Below are positions 27,939-36,534 of a stretch of DNA of 64,000 bases, one piece after another. The position numbers and the translations under genes were made by a program. The notes beneath the pieces were generated by a model. That model was not told where the DNA came from. It did no database searches and saw only the letters and a list, made by a program, of their open reading frames with translations. How positions within the stretch are numbered: the first letter of the stretch is position 1; each line of letters starts with the position of its first letter. This DNA comes from Lachnospiraceae bacterium (GTDB lineage: Bacteria; Bacillota; Clostridia; Lachnospirales; Lachnospiraceae), in contig JAFRIW010000013.1 in assembly GCA_017432565.1 (NCBI GenBank), forward strand, positions 117,132-181,131. Reading direction: 5' to 3'.

Positions 27939-29029
27939 GTCTCTTCTCCCTGTTCAGGTTTCTGCTCCGGAATTTCTCCCGGAATCTGTTCCGGTCTGTG
28001 AATCATGTGACAGTAGACCACATGCTCCTCCCCGACCTCAACTCCCGCCGGTTCCTGCTCTCTGCACAGATCCGTTGCGAGGGCGCAGCGCGGCGCAAAC
28101 GGGCACGGATCCCGGTACTGGGTCGTGGACGGCACCCGCCCCGGAATATTCGGAAGCGGCGTTCCCTTCTCTTCCCGCCGGGGGATCGAGCGGATCAGGC
28201 CTTTGGTATACTCGTGGCCGGGATGCAGGAGAATCTCCCGCGTCGGGCCGGTTTCCACGATTTTGCCCGCGTACATGACGATGACCCGGTCGCAGATCTG
28301 GTTGATGACGGCCAGATCGTGCGAGACAAAAACAATCGAGGTCCGGTACTGTCTGTTGATTCGCTTCAGCAGCGCAAGAACCTGCTTCTGGATGGTCACG
28401 TCCAGCGCTGTGGTGGGCTCGTCCGCGATCAGAAGCCGCGGATGGCAGATCGTCGCGATGGCGATGACCACGCGCTGCCGCATACCGCCGGAGAGCTGGT
28501 GCGGATACAGCTCCATCCGCCGCTCGGGCTCCGGAATGCCGACATCCTGCATGGCCTTGAGGACCCGCGCCCGGATCTCTTCTTTCGAGAGCTTCACACC
28601 GGGCTTGGAGTTGACGCCGTGCAGCTTTAAGGGCTCCGCGATCTGCTTTCCGATCTTCATCAGGGGATCCAGGCTGGTCATCGGCTCCTGGTAGACCATG
28701 GAGATTTCCTTACCGTTGATGTGCTGCCGCTCCTTCGCGGACATCTTCGCAAGGTCCACGGGTGCCGGCGCGGGCTTCGGCGGTTCGTTCTCCGCCGTCT
28801 TCGCGGGCGGCTCGTGGTAGATGATTTCTCCGCCGGTCACGGAGAGCTGGTCATTTAAAAGGCCCATGACGGCCAGATTTGTGATGCTTTTTCCGCAGCC
28901 GGATTCGCCCACGACGCCGAGAATCTCTCCGCGGCGGACCTCATAGCTGATGCCGTCCACCGCCGTGTACTCGCCGCCGTTCTCGTGAATACCGATCGTC
29001 AGATTTTTAATTTCCAGCAAATTGCTCAT
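27935..29029 (-). CDS. oppD: Oligopeptide ABC transporter ATP-binding protein (OppD type)
   Basis: The true start is the ATG at 29029, overlapping the stop of the permease gene upstream (ATGA). The longer open frame upstream lies inside that gene. The 364-residue product has P-loop GESGCGKSI, signature LSGGMRQR, Walker B LLIADEPTTALD and switch His VSHD. The C-terminal Cys-containing extension reads DPCPFAPRCALATDLC. A Pro/Ala-rich insertion of about 25 residues (near residues 65-95) lies between the P-loop and Q-loop and is unusual for the family. Confidence 0.9.
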   Translation of the reverse strand: MSNLLEIKNLTIGIHENGGEYTAVDGISYEVRRGEILGVVGESGCGKSITNLAVMGLLNDQLSVTGGEIIYHEPPAKTAENEPPKPAPAPVDLAKMSAKERQHINGKEISMVYQEPMTSLDPLMKIGKQIAEPLKLHGVNSKPGVKLSKEEIRARVLKAMQDVGIPEPERRMELYPHQLSGGMRQRVVIAIATICHPRLLIADEPTTALDVTIQKQVLALLKRINRQYRTSIVFVSHDLAVINQICDRVIVMYAGKIVETGPTREILLHPGHEYTKGLIRSIPRREEKGTPLPNIPGRVPSTTQYRDPCPFAPRCALATDLCREQEPAGVEVGEEHVVYCHMIHRPEQIPGEIPEQKPEQGEET

Positions 29030-29823
29030 AGGAACCTCTTCCGGACGCCCTCGCCGATACAGTTGAGTCCCACAATGGTGAGAACGATCATCATGCCCGG
29101 CGCCAGTGCGCACCAGGGTGCGGTAAAGATAATGCTCTGCGCCTCGGACAGCATTCTGCCCCAGCTCGGCGCGGGCGGCTGGATTCCCAGCCCCAGATAG
29201 CTCATGCTCGATTCCGCCAGGATCGCGTTGGACAGTCCGACGATGACCGAGGAGAGCAGCAGCGGGAAAATATTCGGAAAGACGTGGACCAGTGCCAGCC
29301 GGATGCCGGAGACGCCGAAGATGCGCGCCATTTTGACAAAATCCGCATTCTTGTACTGCAGGGTTCCCGTCCGGACCATACGGGTGAAGCTCGGGATAAA
29401 CATGATGCACAGCGCGATGACGATCGTGTAGTTGTTCTGCTCCATGACCGTCACGATAATCAGCGCGATGAGAATACCGGGAAAAGAATTGATGGCATCC
29501 ACGACACGCATGATCACCTCGTCGACAATTCCGCCGATATAGCCGCTGACAAGGCCCAGCACCGAGCTGATGGCGGTGCAGGACAGGACGGTGGAAGCCG
29601 CCACGACCAATGTAAACCGCGCGCCGACAATCGCGCGGGAGAAAATATCCCGCCCGAAATTGTCTGTCCCGAACAGATGCTGCAGGGAAGGCGGCTGCAG
29701 CCGCATGGCAGTATTCATTTCATTAATGTCGTAGGGCGTGTAAAACAGACTGATCACCGCGAGGGCCGCGATGATGCCTGTCAGAATACACCCGATCCGA
29801 ATTTCAGCTTTTCCGTCCTTCAT
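29026..29823 (-). CDS. oppC: Oligopeptide ABC transporter permease (OppC type)
   Basis: The start at 29823 (265 residues) has AAGGAAAG upstream; an in-frame ATG at 29859 has no clear ribosome site but cannot be excluded. There are about six membrane helices and the permease-ATPase coupling motif region (EAARIFG-like segment KMARIFGVSGIRLALVHVFPN). It forms the import channel with the OppB subunit. The stop overlaps the OppD start. Confidence 0.88.
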   Translation of the reverse strand: MKDGKAEIRIGCILTGIIAALAVISLFYTPYDINEMNTAMRLQPPSLQHLFGTDNFGRDIFSRAIVGARFTLVVAASTVLSCTAISSVLGLVSGYIGGIVDEVIMRVVDAINSFPGILIALIIVTVMEQNNYTIVIALCIMFIPSFTRMVRTGTLQYKNADFVKMARIFGVSGIRLALVHVFPNIFPLLLSSVIVGLSNAILAESSMSYLGLGIQPPAPSWGRMLSEAQSIIFTAPWCALAPGMMIVLTIVGLNCIGEGVRKRFL

Positions 29824-29871
29824 GACACTCTTTCCTTCAACCGGTCTGTCCGGCTTCATGCACTGCTCTTT

Positions 29872-30819
29872 TTAATCCGATGAGAGCCGGATCCGCGGAT
29901 CAATCAGCTGAATCAGGATATCCACAATATAATTCGTCACCACGATTACCATCGCCACATACAGAACCAGCGTCTGCGTCAGCGGAAAATCACGGCTGGT
30001 GACAGACGAAATCAGAAGCCGTCCGATGCCGGGAATGCCATAAACCTGCTCCACGATAATACTTCCGGAGAAAATGGAACCGATCATCATGCCGATCAGC
30101 GGAATGACGGAAACGATCGCGTTTTTCAGAACATGGCGGTAGAGAATGCCGTTCACGCTGTTTCCGACGCCCTTCGCCGTGCGCACATAGCCCTTGGAGA
30201 GCTCATCAATCATCGCCGTGCGGACATATTTTGTCAGAATGGCAATCTCCGGGATGGCAATGGAGAGGGCCGGGAAGAACATGAACTGTACAAACCCGCC
30301 GAAATCGTCCTTATAGCTGACATAATTGCCCGGCGAGAACAGATGCAGCACCAGGCCGAAAATCCACATGAACAGAATGCTCAGGAAAAAGCCGGGGAAG
30401 GAAATCCCCAGCATGGTGAAGAAATGGATGAACTGCTCAATGACGGTATCCTTTTTGCGCGCCGCGAAGACGCCCAGCGGAATGGACGCGGCAATGACCA
30501 GAATGATGGTCATGATTCCCAGCAGTACGGTGACCGGCAGACGGCTGCCGACCAGATCCGCCACCGGCATGGAATAGCGGATGGATGTGCCCGGATTGCC
30601 GGAAAGGAGCCCCGCCACCCAGTTGCGGTACTGCATAAGAAGGGGCAGGTCCGTTCCCAGGGTGTGCCGGAGCTGCTCCAGCTTTTCCGGGGAGGCCTCG
30701 GTGCCCAGAATGAGCATGGCGGGGTCTCCCGGAATGATATGGAACGCCGCAAAAGTCAGCAGCGTAATGGTGAACATGGTCACCAGAAGAACAATTGTCT
30801 TTCGAACCAGATAGCGCAT
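29872..30819 (-). CDS. oppB: Oligopeptide ABC transporter permease (OppB type)
   Basis: This 315-residue membrane protein has the family N-terminus (RKTIVLLVTMFTITLLTFA), about six helices and the coupling-loop sequence YVRTAKGVGNSVNGILYRHV. It ends with VDILIQLIDPRIRL as in DppB/OppB. A good AGGAG site precedes the ATG, 22 bp after the binding protein gene. Confidence 0.92.
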   Translation of the reverse strand: MRYLVRKTIVLLVTMFTITLLTFAAFHIIPGDPAMLILGTEASPEKLEQLRHTLGTDLPLLMQYRNWVAGLLSGNPGTSIRYSMPVADLVGSRLPVTVLLGIMTIILVIAASIPLGVFAARKKDTVIEQFIHFFTMLGISFPGFFLSILFMWIFGLVLHLFSPGNYVSYKDDFGGFVQFMFFPALSIAIPEIAILTKYVRTAMIDELSKGYVRTAKGVGNSVNGILYRHVLKNAIVSVIPLIGMMIGSIFSGSIIVEQVYGIPGIGRLLISSVTSRDFPLTQTLVLYVAMVIVVTNYIVDILIQLIDPRIRLSSD

Positions 30820-30841
30820 AAGGCTCCTGTCTGCAGGCCGC

Positions 30842-32449
30842 TTACTCTACAGCGTAGATTGCGGAGAAATCTGTCGCGTAGAGCGGATAGCCCGCAAAGC
30901 CCGCGAACTTTTTGGAGTAGACCAGATTATAGGAAATATCCTCGATATATACGCTGGCTGCTTCCTGTGTCAGAATCTGCTGCGCCTTTTTGAACTCGGC
31001 GATGCGCTGATCCTGATCCGTCTGCGCGATGGCCGCGGCATAGGTTTCGTCGTATTCCGGCGAGTTGAAATTGACAAAGTTATTATGTGCATCCGAGACG
31101 TAACGGGACAGGAAAGCCGTGGGCGAAGCGATGGCGCCGTCCAGGGAGATGATGGTCGCCTCGTAGTTGCGGCCGGAATAGATCTTCTCCAGCCAGGTTG
31201 CCCAGTCGACCTGCTCGATTTCCATATCCACGCCGATCTTCTTCAGCTGATTGACAAGGACCTGTGCCGTGTCCACGTGCACCTGGTAGTTGCTGGGTGC
31301 CTTGATGGTGAAGGAAAAGCCGTCCGGATAGCCCGCCTCGGCAAGCAGTTCTTTTGCTTTTTCGATCTCGGCGCCTTCGCCGTAGTAGTCGGTCAGGCTG
31401 TCATCATAGTAAGCGGAGAGACCGGGAATCAGCGCACTGCCGACCTTGACGCCGTAACCGTAGTTGACGGTGTCGATGATTTCGTTTGCGTCGATTGCAT
31501 AGCACAGAGCCTGCCGCACGCGCACATCGTCAAAGGGCTTGACGGCGTTGTTGAGCGCAAGGAGCTGAACAGCGTTGGAATTGCTGACATTGATGGTGAC
31601 ATCGTTCTTCTCCAGCTGCTCCGTGATTCCGCCGTTTGCGGTGAAGCCGTCAATGGCGCCGGACTTGAAGCTGACCAGCAGATCTGCCGAGCTTGCGATG
31701 AATTTCACGACGACGGTCTGCAGCTTCGCAGGCGTTCCGTAATAATCGTCGTTGCGGACCAGCGTGACATGATCCTGCACTTCATATTCCGTGAATTTGA
31801 ACGGACCGGTTCCGATCGGAGCAAGAGCAAGCTCGCCGTTGTTGTCGGAATCCTTCGGCACGATGGCCTGGGAGGCCATGGCCAGGAAGTCCGTGTTTCC
31901 TTCCTTCAGGGTAATCACCAGCGTCTTGTCGTCCTGTGCCTCGAAGGTCTCGATGTTGTCGAAGCCGTTCAGGCTGTTGGTGATGGCCAGCTGAATGGAA
32001 TAGAGCACATCGTCCATGGTCAGCGTCTGTCCGTTGTGGAATTTAACGCCGTCCCGCAGGACGAAGGTGTAGGTCTTCGCGTCGTCCGAAACCTCATAGG
32101 ACTCCGCGATGGCCGGGGCGAAGGTTCCCTCTGTCGTGACCTTGACAAGACCTTCATAAATATTAAAGTAAATACTCTTCGCGTCGGCAGTGGTCGAAGT
32201 GAACGGGTCAAAATTATTCACCTCCGTCGGCAGTCCGTACACGAACTTTGCATCGGCGGCCGCGGTGCTGCTGCCCGCTGCATTTCCACAGGCGGCGAGC
32301 GAAAAGACCATCAGAACTGAGAGCGCAAGCGCTGCGAGTCTGGTGCCGATGCGGTGTTTTCTGTTGTGATTCTGAGTGTGGTTTGCGGACAGAGCTGCCC
32401 GAAGTGACTGATGAGACCGGGTTGTCCCGGCGGCTGCAATATTCTTCAT
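30842..32449 (-). CDS. oppA: Oligopeptide ABC transporter substrate-binding lipoprotein
   Basis: This 535-residue SBP_bac_5 family protein has a lipobox SLAAC (Cys54). The leader before the hydrophobic core is unusually long (about 35 residues, His/Asn/Arg-rich), yet the GGAGG site fits this start and no later Met precedes the core. The body carries typical dipeptide/oligopeptide-binding landmarks (YEGLVKVT, TYTFVLRDGVKFHNG, VRQALCYAID). It is tethered outside the cell and delivers substrate to the OppBC channel. It is the first gene of the oppABCDF-coaX operon. Confidence 0.92.
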   Translation of the reverse strand: MKNIAAAGTTRSHQSLRAALSANHTQNHNRKHRIGTRLAALALSVLMVFSLAACGNAAGSSTAAADAKFVYGLPTEVNNFDPFTSTTADAKSIYFNIYEGLVKVTTEGTFAPAIAESYEVSDDAKTYTFVLRDGVKFHNGQTLTMDDVLYSIQLAITNSLNGFDNIETFEAQDDKTLVITLKEGNTDFLAMASQAIVPKDSDNNGELALAPIGTGPFKFTEYEVQDHVTLVRNDDYYGTPAKLQTVVVKFIASSADLLVSFKSGAIDGFTANGGITEQLEKNDVTINVSNSNAVQLLALNNAVKPFDDVRVRQALCYAIDANEIIDTVNYGYGVKVGSALIPGLSAYYDDSLTDYYGEGAEIEKAKELLAEAGYPDGFSFTIKAPSNYQVHVDTAQVLVNQLKKIGVDMEIEQVDWATWLEKIYSGRNYEATIISLDGAIASPTAFLSRYVSDAHNNFVNFNSPEYDETYAAAIAQTDQDQRIAEFKKAQQILTQEAASVYIEDISYNLVYSKKFAGFAGYPLYATDFSAIYAVE

Positions 32450-32885
32450 GCGATCCTCCTGCTGCTGTTCCGGCAGATTTTAAGGCAGCACTCGCTGCCG
32501 CCGGATATAGCGCAGGTTTATTATTGCACCGCGGTATTTCATTGGCAAGGGAATTGACAAAAAATTCACAAAGTGTGCACAAAAAAATGACCCCGGCGGC
32601 CGCGTTTCTTCAGGGATTCTTCTGTTAGGTGCTCTGAAAACCGGCCCAACGCCCGAAGGCGCTGTCCTCCCGGAACCGAAGTCAGATACATTGTACTCCA
32701 TAGGATAGACTGTGAAAAGTCCCGGCAGATTTGTGTCGATTCTCTGCCGGCTGTTAGTATATTATTATGTAAGACCACATTACCGTATGCTGCACTGTCA
32801 TCTCCCGGCCCTTGAAAAGGCAAAAGTAGAAATATAAGCATGCAGTCAGAAAAGGATCACTGTTCACAGAAAAAACACTTTACAT
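32450..32885. other. Intergenic region between oppA and the radical SAM gene
   Basis: This stretch has no convincing gene. On the minus strand it holds the oppA promoter (32520-32548) and leader. A hairpin with arms CCGGCAGA/TCTGCCGG (32722-32729 and 32743-32750, 13-nt loop) sits in the middle. The right side becomes AT-rich, marking the edge of the island. Confidence 0.6.
32520..32548 (-). promoter_or_regulatory. Promoter of the oppA operon
   Basis: On the minus strand TTGCCA (-35) and AATAAT (-10) are separated by 17 bp, about 70 bp ahead of the oppA start. Confidence 0.6.
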
Positions 32886-32914
32886 TTGATGCAATCTTAT
32901 TGTAAGATTATACA
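32886..32914 (+). promoter_or_regulatory. Promoter with embedded palindrome ahead of the radical SAM gene
   Basis: TTGATG (-35) and TATACA (-10) are exactly 17 bp apart. The spacer is almost filled by the perfect inverted repeat AATCTTA-TTG-TAAGATT (32893-32909), a likely repressor site. Transcription would start near 32921. Confidence 0.6.
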
Positions 32915-32944
32915 GCCATGAGCATGACGAGAGGAAACGAGCGC

Positions 32945-34087
32945 ATGAGTGAATCTCAAAGCGGATATGAGTTTCTGAAAAGATTTCAGGAAGAACAAAA
33001 AGGGGAAAACGCATCATTCAATGTTTTTTCTGATTATCTGATTGCAAAGGCATGGGAGCAGAACGTACCGATCATCGGACAGTTTGAACTTACTCCTCTG
33101 TGCAACTTTGATTGCAGAATGTGTTATGTTCATCTGACGAAGGATCAGATGAGGGCGGAAATCCTTCAGCCTGATCAGTGGAAGGATCTGATACACCAGG
33201 CGTGGGAAGCAGGAATGATCAAGGCCTTCCTGACGGGCGGAGAGTGCCTCACTTATCCCGGGTTTGAAGAGATCTATCTGTATCTTCACAGTCTGGGGTG
33301 CGAGGTTTATCTGCTGACAAACGGATCCCTGCTGAATGATGCCAGGATTGATTTTCTGAAGAAACACAGGCCCGGCCATATCCAGATAACCCTGTACGGA
33401 CAGAATGATGATGTATATGAACGGGTTACCGGACAAAGAGTGTTTAATCAGGTAAAGGAAGCAATCCGGAAGCTTGCAGATGCGGGAATAGCAGTAAGGA
33501 TTTCCATTACACCAAGCAAATACCTGGGCGAAGATCTCCTTGAGACAGTCCGTACAGCCTGGGATCTCAGCCGATGGGTAGATATAAATCCTTCCTTAAG
33601 TATTCCCCGGGAAGAAACCGGAAGATCTTCTCAGGAAGACGATGTTGATCTGGATCTGTATTGCAGAGCATACCGGCTTCTGAGGGAATTGAACGGAAAG
33701 ACTGTGGAGGAATATCCCGATGTTCCTTTACCGGAGCCGGGCGGTCCCTGTAACAGTGAGGTCAGAAAAGGGATCCTCTGCAAAGGCGGCAGATGCGATT
33801 TCGTCATCGACTGGAAAGGCAGCCTGTATCCTTGCAACCGGCTGCTGATGATAAAAGCAGAACCGTTAAATGTCGGTTTCCGGCAAGCATGGCAGACAAT
33901 AAACCAGCAGGTTTTGAACTGGATCAGAGAGCCTGCATGCAGCGGCTGCCCCTACGAAACCGTCTGCTCTCCCTGTGCAGCGAATGTGCACCGGTATTCC
34001 CAACCGGGCGGAAGGCCTGAAGAATGGTGTAAACGAACAGTTTATTTTGTTCGTCACGGTATTTATGATATAATTAATTGTAATTGA
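32945..34087 (+). CDS. Radical SAM/SPASM peptide-modifying enzyme candidate
   Basis: The frame is open from an ATG at 32918, but that codon lies at or ahead of the predicted transcription start; the ATG at 32945 has AGAGGA upstream and gives 380 residues. The radical SAM cluster motif is C53-x3-C57-x2-C60, with a glycine motif FLTGGE near 98. A SPASM-type C-terminal region supplies further Cys (C269, C279, C284, C297, C332, C335, C341, C344, C362) for one or two auxiliary Fe-S clusters. Such enzymes commonly install thioether, C-C or other links in ribosomal peptides. A 53-residue peptide gene follows 27 bp later. No transporter or protease accompanies them. The gene is more AT-rich than the oppA side. 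Confidence 0.88.
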   Translation: MSESQSGYEFLKRFQEEQKGENASFNVFSDYLIAKAWEQNVPIIGQFELTPLCNFDCRMCYVHLTKDQMRAEILQPDQWKDLIHQAWEAGMIKAFLTGGECLTYPGFEEIYLYLHSLGCEVYLLTNGSLLNDARIDFLKKHRPGHIQITLYGQNDDVYERVTGQRVFNQVKEAIRKLADAGIAVRISITPSKYLGEDLLETVRTAWDLSRWVDINPSLSIPREETGRSSQEDDVDLDLYCRAYRLLRELNGKTVEEYPDVPLPEPGGPCNSEVRKGILCKGGRCDFVIDWKGSLYPCNRLLMIKAEPLNVGFRQAWQTINQQVLNWIREPACSGCPYETVCSPCAANVHRYSQPGGRPEEWCKRTVYFVRHGIYDIINCN

Positions 34088-34114
34088 ATCGGAAACGAGA
34101 GGAGGTCTGAAAAA

Positions 34115-34276
34115 ATGAAGAAGACGTATGAAACCCCGGTCGCAGAAAAAATGGAGTTTGATTACACACAGACGATTGTTGCATCCGGCGGCGGTCACGG
34201 TGATAAAGGCCATGGCGTCAGCCAGACTGATGTAGGCTGCAACCGTGTCCCCGGACATGACAATGCTCATGGCTGA
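34115..34276 (+). CDS. Small Gly/His-rich peptide, putative RiPP precursor
   Basis: This 53-codon gene has a strong GGAGGT site 8 bp before the ATG. The N-terminal part (MKKTYETPVAEKMEF) resembles short leader peptides of Clostridia that read K-x-Y-x-x-P-x-x-E-x-x-x-F. After Asp16-Tyr17 and Ile21-Val22-Ala23-Ser24 the composition switches to a core of 29 residues. The core starts with three Gly and is rich in Gly and His: His28, 33, 48 and 52, each next to a Gly or Asp, one Cys at 42 and Asn/Asp. It sits between the radical SAM/SPASM gene and a strong terminator. Modification and function are unknown; precursor status is inferred from layout. Confidence 0.72.
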   Translation: MKKTYETPVAEKMEFDYTQTIVASGGGHGDKGHGVSQTDVGCNRVPGHDNAHG

Positions 34277-34298
34277 AATTGACTTCTGATTTCTGCAG

Positions 34299-34332
34299 AG
34301 AGCTGAATTCTTCGGAATTCAGCTCTTTTTTT
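34299..34332 (+). terminator. Strong intrinsic terminator after the peptide gene
   Basis: A perfect 12-bp stem (AGAGCTGAATTC/GAATTCAGCTCT) closed by a TTCG tetraloop is followed by seven T. It ends the radical SAM-peptide unit 22 bp after the peptide stop codon. Confidence 0.95.
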
Positions 34333-34357
34333 CTGTCCGGAGGTTTCATAAGAAACA

Positions 34358-35293
34358 CTATGGCCTTTTACCTTTGCCAAGAAGCATCCTTGAGAAATTC
34401 AGAAGTACATAGCCAACCAGCATTGAGGTCAGGAAAATCTGTAGTCCTGACAGTTGGGCAAGCGCAAAGCCTGCACCTTCATTTCCATGCCCATTCAGGT
34501 ACGATGCCATTTTGTTTGTTGCCACTGTCCCTATTGCCATTGGGAAGGTAAGCCCTGCAAACCCCGGAGTAAAATCAAAAGAAAAGAAATCCGGAAGCTT
34601 GATGATGATAAATATAAGCGATGCCAGAACGCAGAAATACAGGAAGTACAATAGTACTTGATTTGGTGCTTCATAAACATTTAAAAGACTCACAACACAG
34701 AGACTGCAGGGTGCCAGCACAACCGGCATGGTATGGTAGACCTGCGGCTTAACAGGAACCTTTATGAGCCTTACTATCATGACGGGGATAAAGACCAGGT
34801 AAATGATAATACCATAAATCGTTATGGCTTTCAGAAGCCCTGTCATATTCATGGCAGTACCTGAAACACAGGCAACCATGATGCCGTTATAGGTCACAAA
34901 CCAGCTGGGTACGGTTGTGTTCACATCTCTTCTCAGTATTATGTTCCGAACACTGAAGACACAGATGTGAACCGCATGGATGATAATGGCAATGAGCCAG
35001 ATCCATTTTCCAAAGGACATTCCCTTCTCATAATAAAAGCTCCCAAGTATCATAAGGCACATGGTAAGGCCCGCATAAAGACTGGACGGAACTGTCTGCT
35101 TATACTCCTCGATACATATCGATGGATAAATAAGAATTTTTAAGATATAGGCGAGAACGATGACGGTGGCGCAGATCATGATCAAAACCCTGAACCAGGA
35201 ATAACCCATACCTCCATACACATTTCCAAGAGTCAGTGTTCCCACAAACGTCGGAAGAACAGGTACCGGATATTTCTTTAATCGCTCCTTCAT
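34358..35293 (-). CDS. TDT/SLAC1-family membrane transporter or channel
   Basis: The ATG at 35293 with AGGAGG 5 bp upstream gives 311 residues. About ten hydrophobic helices cover the whole protein, with the family pattern of paired helices and conserved Pro/Phe/Gly (for example LPTFVGTLTLGNVYGG at the start and FTPGFAGLTFPMAIG near residue 245). TehA/SLAC1 relatives pass anions such as nitrate, chloride or organic acids. As the last gene of the nitrate reductase operon it may move nitrate in or nitrite out; this is inference. Confidence 0.75.
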   Translation of the reverse strand: MKERLKKYPVPVLPTFVGTLTLGNVYGGMGYSWFRVLIMICATVIVLAYILKILIYPSICIEEYKQTVPSSLYAGLTMCLMILGSFYYEKGMSFGKWIWLIAIIIHAVHICVFSVRNIILRRDVNTTVPSWFVTYNGIMVACVSGTAMNMTGLLKAITIYGIIIYLVFIPVMIVRLIKVPVKPQVYHTMPVVLAPCSLCVVSLLNVYEAPNQVLLYFLYFCVLASLIFIIIKLPDFFSFDFTPGFAGLTFPMAIGTVATNKMASYLNGHGNEGAGFALAQLSGLQIFLTSMLVGYVLLNFSRMLLGKGKRP

Positions 35294-35307
35294 CAGCACC
35301 TCCTTTG

Positions 35308-36534
35308 TTAAAGGTCATATGCAAATTCCAGATTGGCTCTCTCATGAAAGAAGTCTGAATAGTCAATCTCAAACAAAGGTTTCCTGACCTTTCTGACATC
35401 TATCTTCCTGGCGATCATCTGCTGGAGCACGCCGCCGTATGCAAGATCTCCCTGTAAAAGTGCTCCCACAATAATACCGTCCTTTGAAACAACCTTTTTG
35501 TACACGCCGTCCTTGTCATAAATATCGACTCTGTAGGTATCATCCGGAGGAGATACTGTTCCGAGAGACATTGTGTGGATTCCCAAAAAGCTCATGGTAG
35601 ATTTGCTGGCAAAAAAGTCTGTCATCTTCTCTTTCTTTCCTGCCATATTTGCAGCTGCCACCATTCCTTCTTTAACTGCAACAGGCCAGATGGGACTTGT
35701 TCCCGAAACATCTCCTGCTCCGTAAACATCGAGGTCTGATGTTCTTCCGGTCTCATCATATACAAGTCCGAACTTTGATAATTCAAGTCCTGAATCCTTC
35801 AGAAATTCAACATTTGAACGCACACCAGCCGTAACAACAAAATAGTCGCAAGGCAGAACGGTTCCGTCACTCAGCTCAATCTCATAGATCTTGCCATCTT
35901 TGACATGAACTTCATTGACCCCCACACCGTAGTACTGATCTACTCCGTTTTCTTTAAAAGCATCGATATAAGTCTTTGCAGCCCTTTCATCCAGCTGTCT
36001 GTTAAGGAGCCAACCTGCAAAATCAACTAAAGTAACCCTCACTCCCATGTGAAGATAACCGGTAGCACAGTCTATACCGATGAGGCCGGAACCAAGAACA
36101 ACGATGTTCTTTGCGGTCTTCGGTACCTCTTTTAAAACCTCTATATCCTCTATGTTCCTGAATCCGATGTAGTTATCCGCTTCAGAAAGCCCTTTAATCG
36201 GCGGAATGAAAGTGTGAGAGCCCGTGGCAATAAGAAGCCTGTCGTATTTGATCTCCTCGTTTCCATCAAGTACTAAAACATGCTCCCCGGGTCTCAGGGA
36301 AACCGCTTCCCTGCCCTTCATCCAATTCACATTATAGACTTTGTCAAAATCTTTCTCCGCAAAGTTGAGTCTTTCGAGAGTTCTTTCACCACACAGATAC
36401 TGGTGAAGGATACATCTCGAATAAATGTACTTATCCTTGGATACCAAGGTCACTTCACCCTTTTTATCTATCTTTCTCAGTTCTCTTATAGCATTAATTC
36501 CTGCGGCAGATGATCCGATTATTACGTATCTCAT
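35308..36534 (-). CDS. NAD(P)H-dependent FAD oxidoreductase of the nitrate reductase operon
   Basis: This 408-residue flavoprotein has two Rossmann motifs: the FAD site at the N-terminus (VIIGSSAAGINAI) and the NAD(P)H site around residue 145 (IVVLGSGLIGIDCA). An FAD-binding VYGAGDVSG segment lies near residue 272. It resembles NADH-rubredoxin or nitrite reductase-type electron donors, without Fe-S domains of its own. Its start overlaps the ferredoxin gene stop (ATGA). It probably passes electrons from NADH through the ferredoxin subunit to the molybdoenzyme. Confidence 0.87.
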   Translation of the reverse strand: MRYVIIGSSAAGINAIRELRKIDKKGEVTLVSKDKYIYSRCILHQYLCGERTLERLNFAEKDFDKVYNVNWMKGREAVSLRPGEHVLVLDGNEEIKYDRLLIATGSHTFIPPIKGLSEADNYIGFRNIEDIEVLKEVPKTAKNIVVLGSGLIGIDCATGYLHMGVRVTLVDFAGWLLNRQLDERAAKTYIDAFKENGVDQYYGVGVNEVHVKDGKIYEIELSDGTVLPCDYFVVTAGVRSNVEFLKDSGLELSKFGLVYDETGRTSDLDVYGAGDVSGTSPIWPVAVKEGMVAAANMAGKKEKMTDFFASKSTMSFLGIHTMSLGTVSPPDDTYRVDIYDKDGVYKKVVSKDGIIVGALLQGDLAYGGVLQQMIARKIDVRKVRKPLFEIDYSDFFHERANLEFAYDL

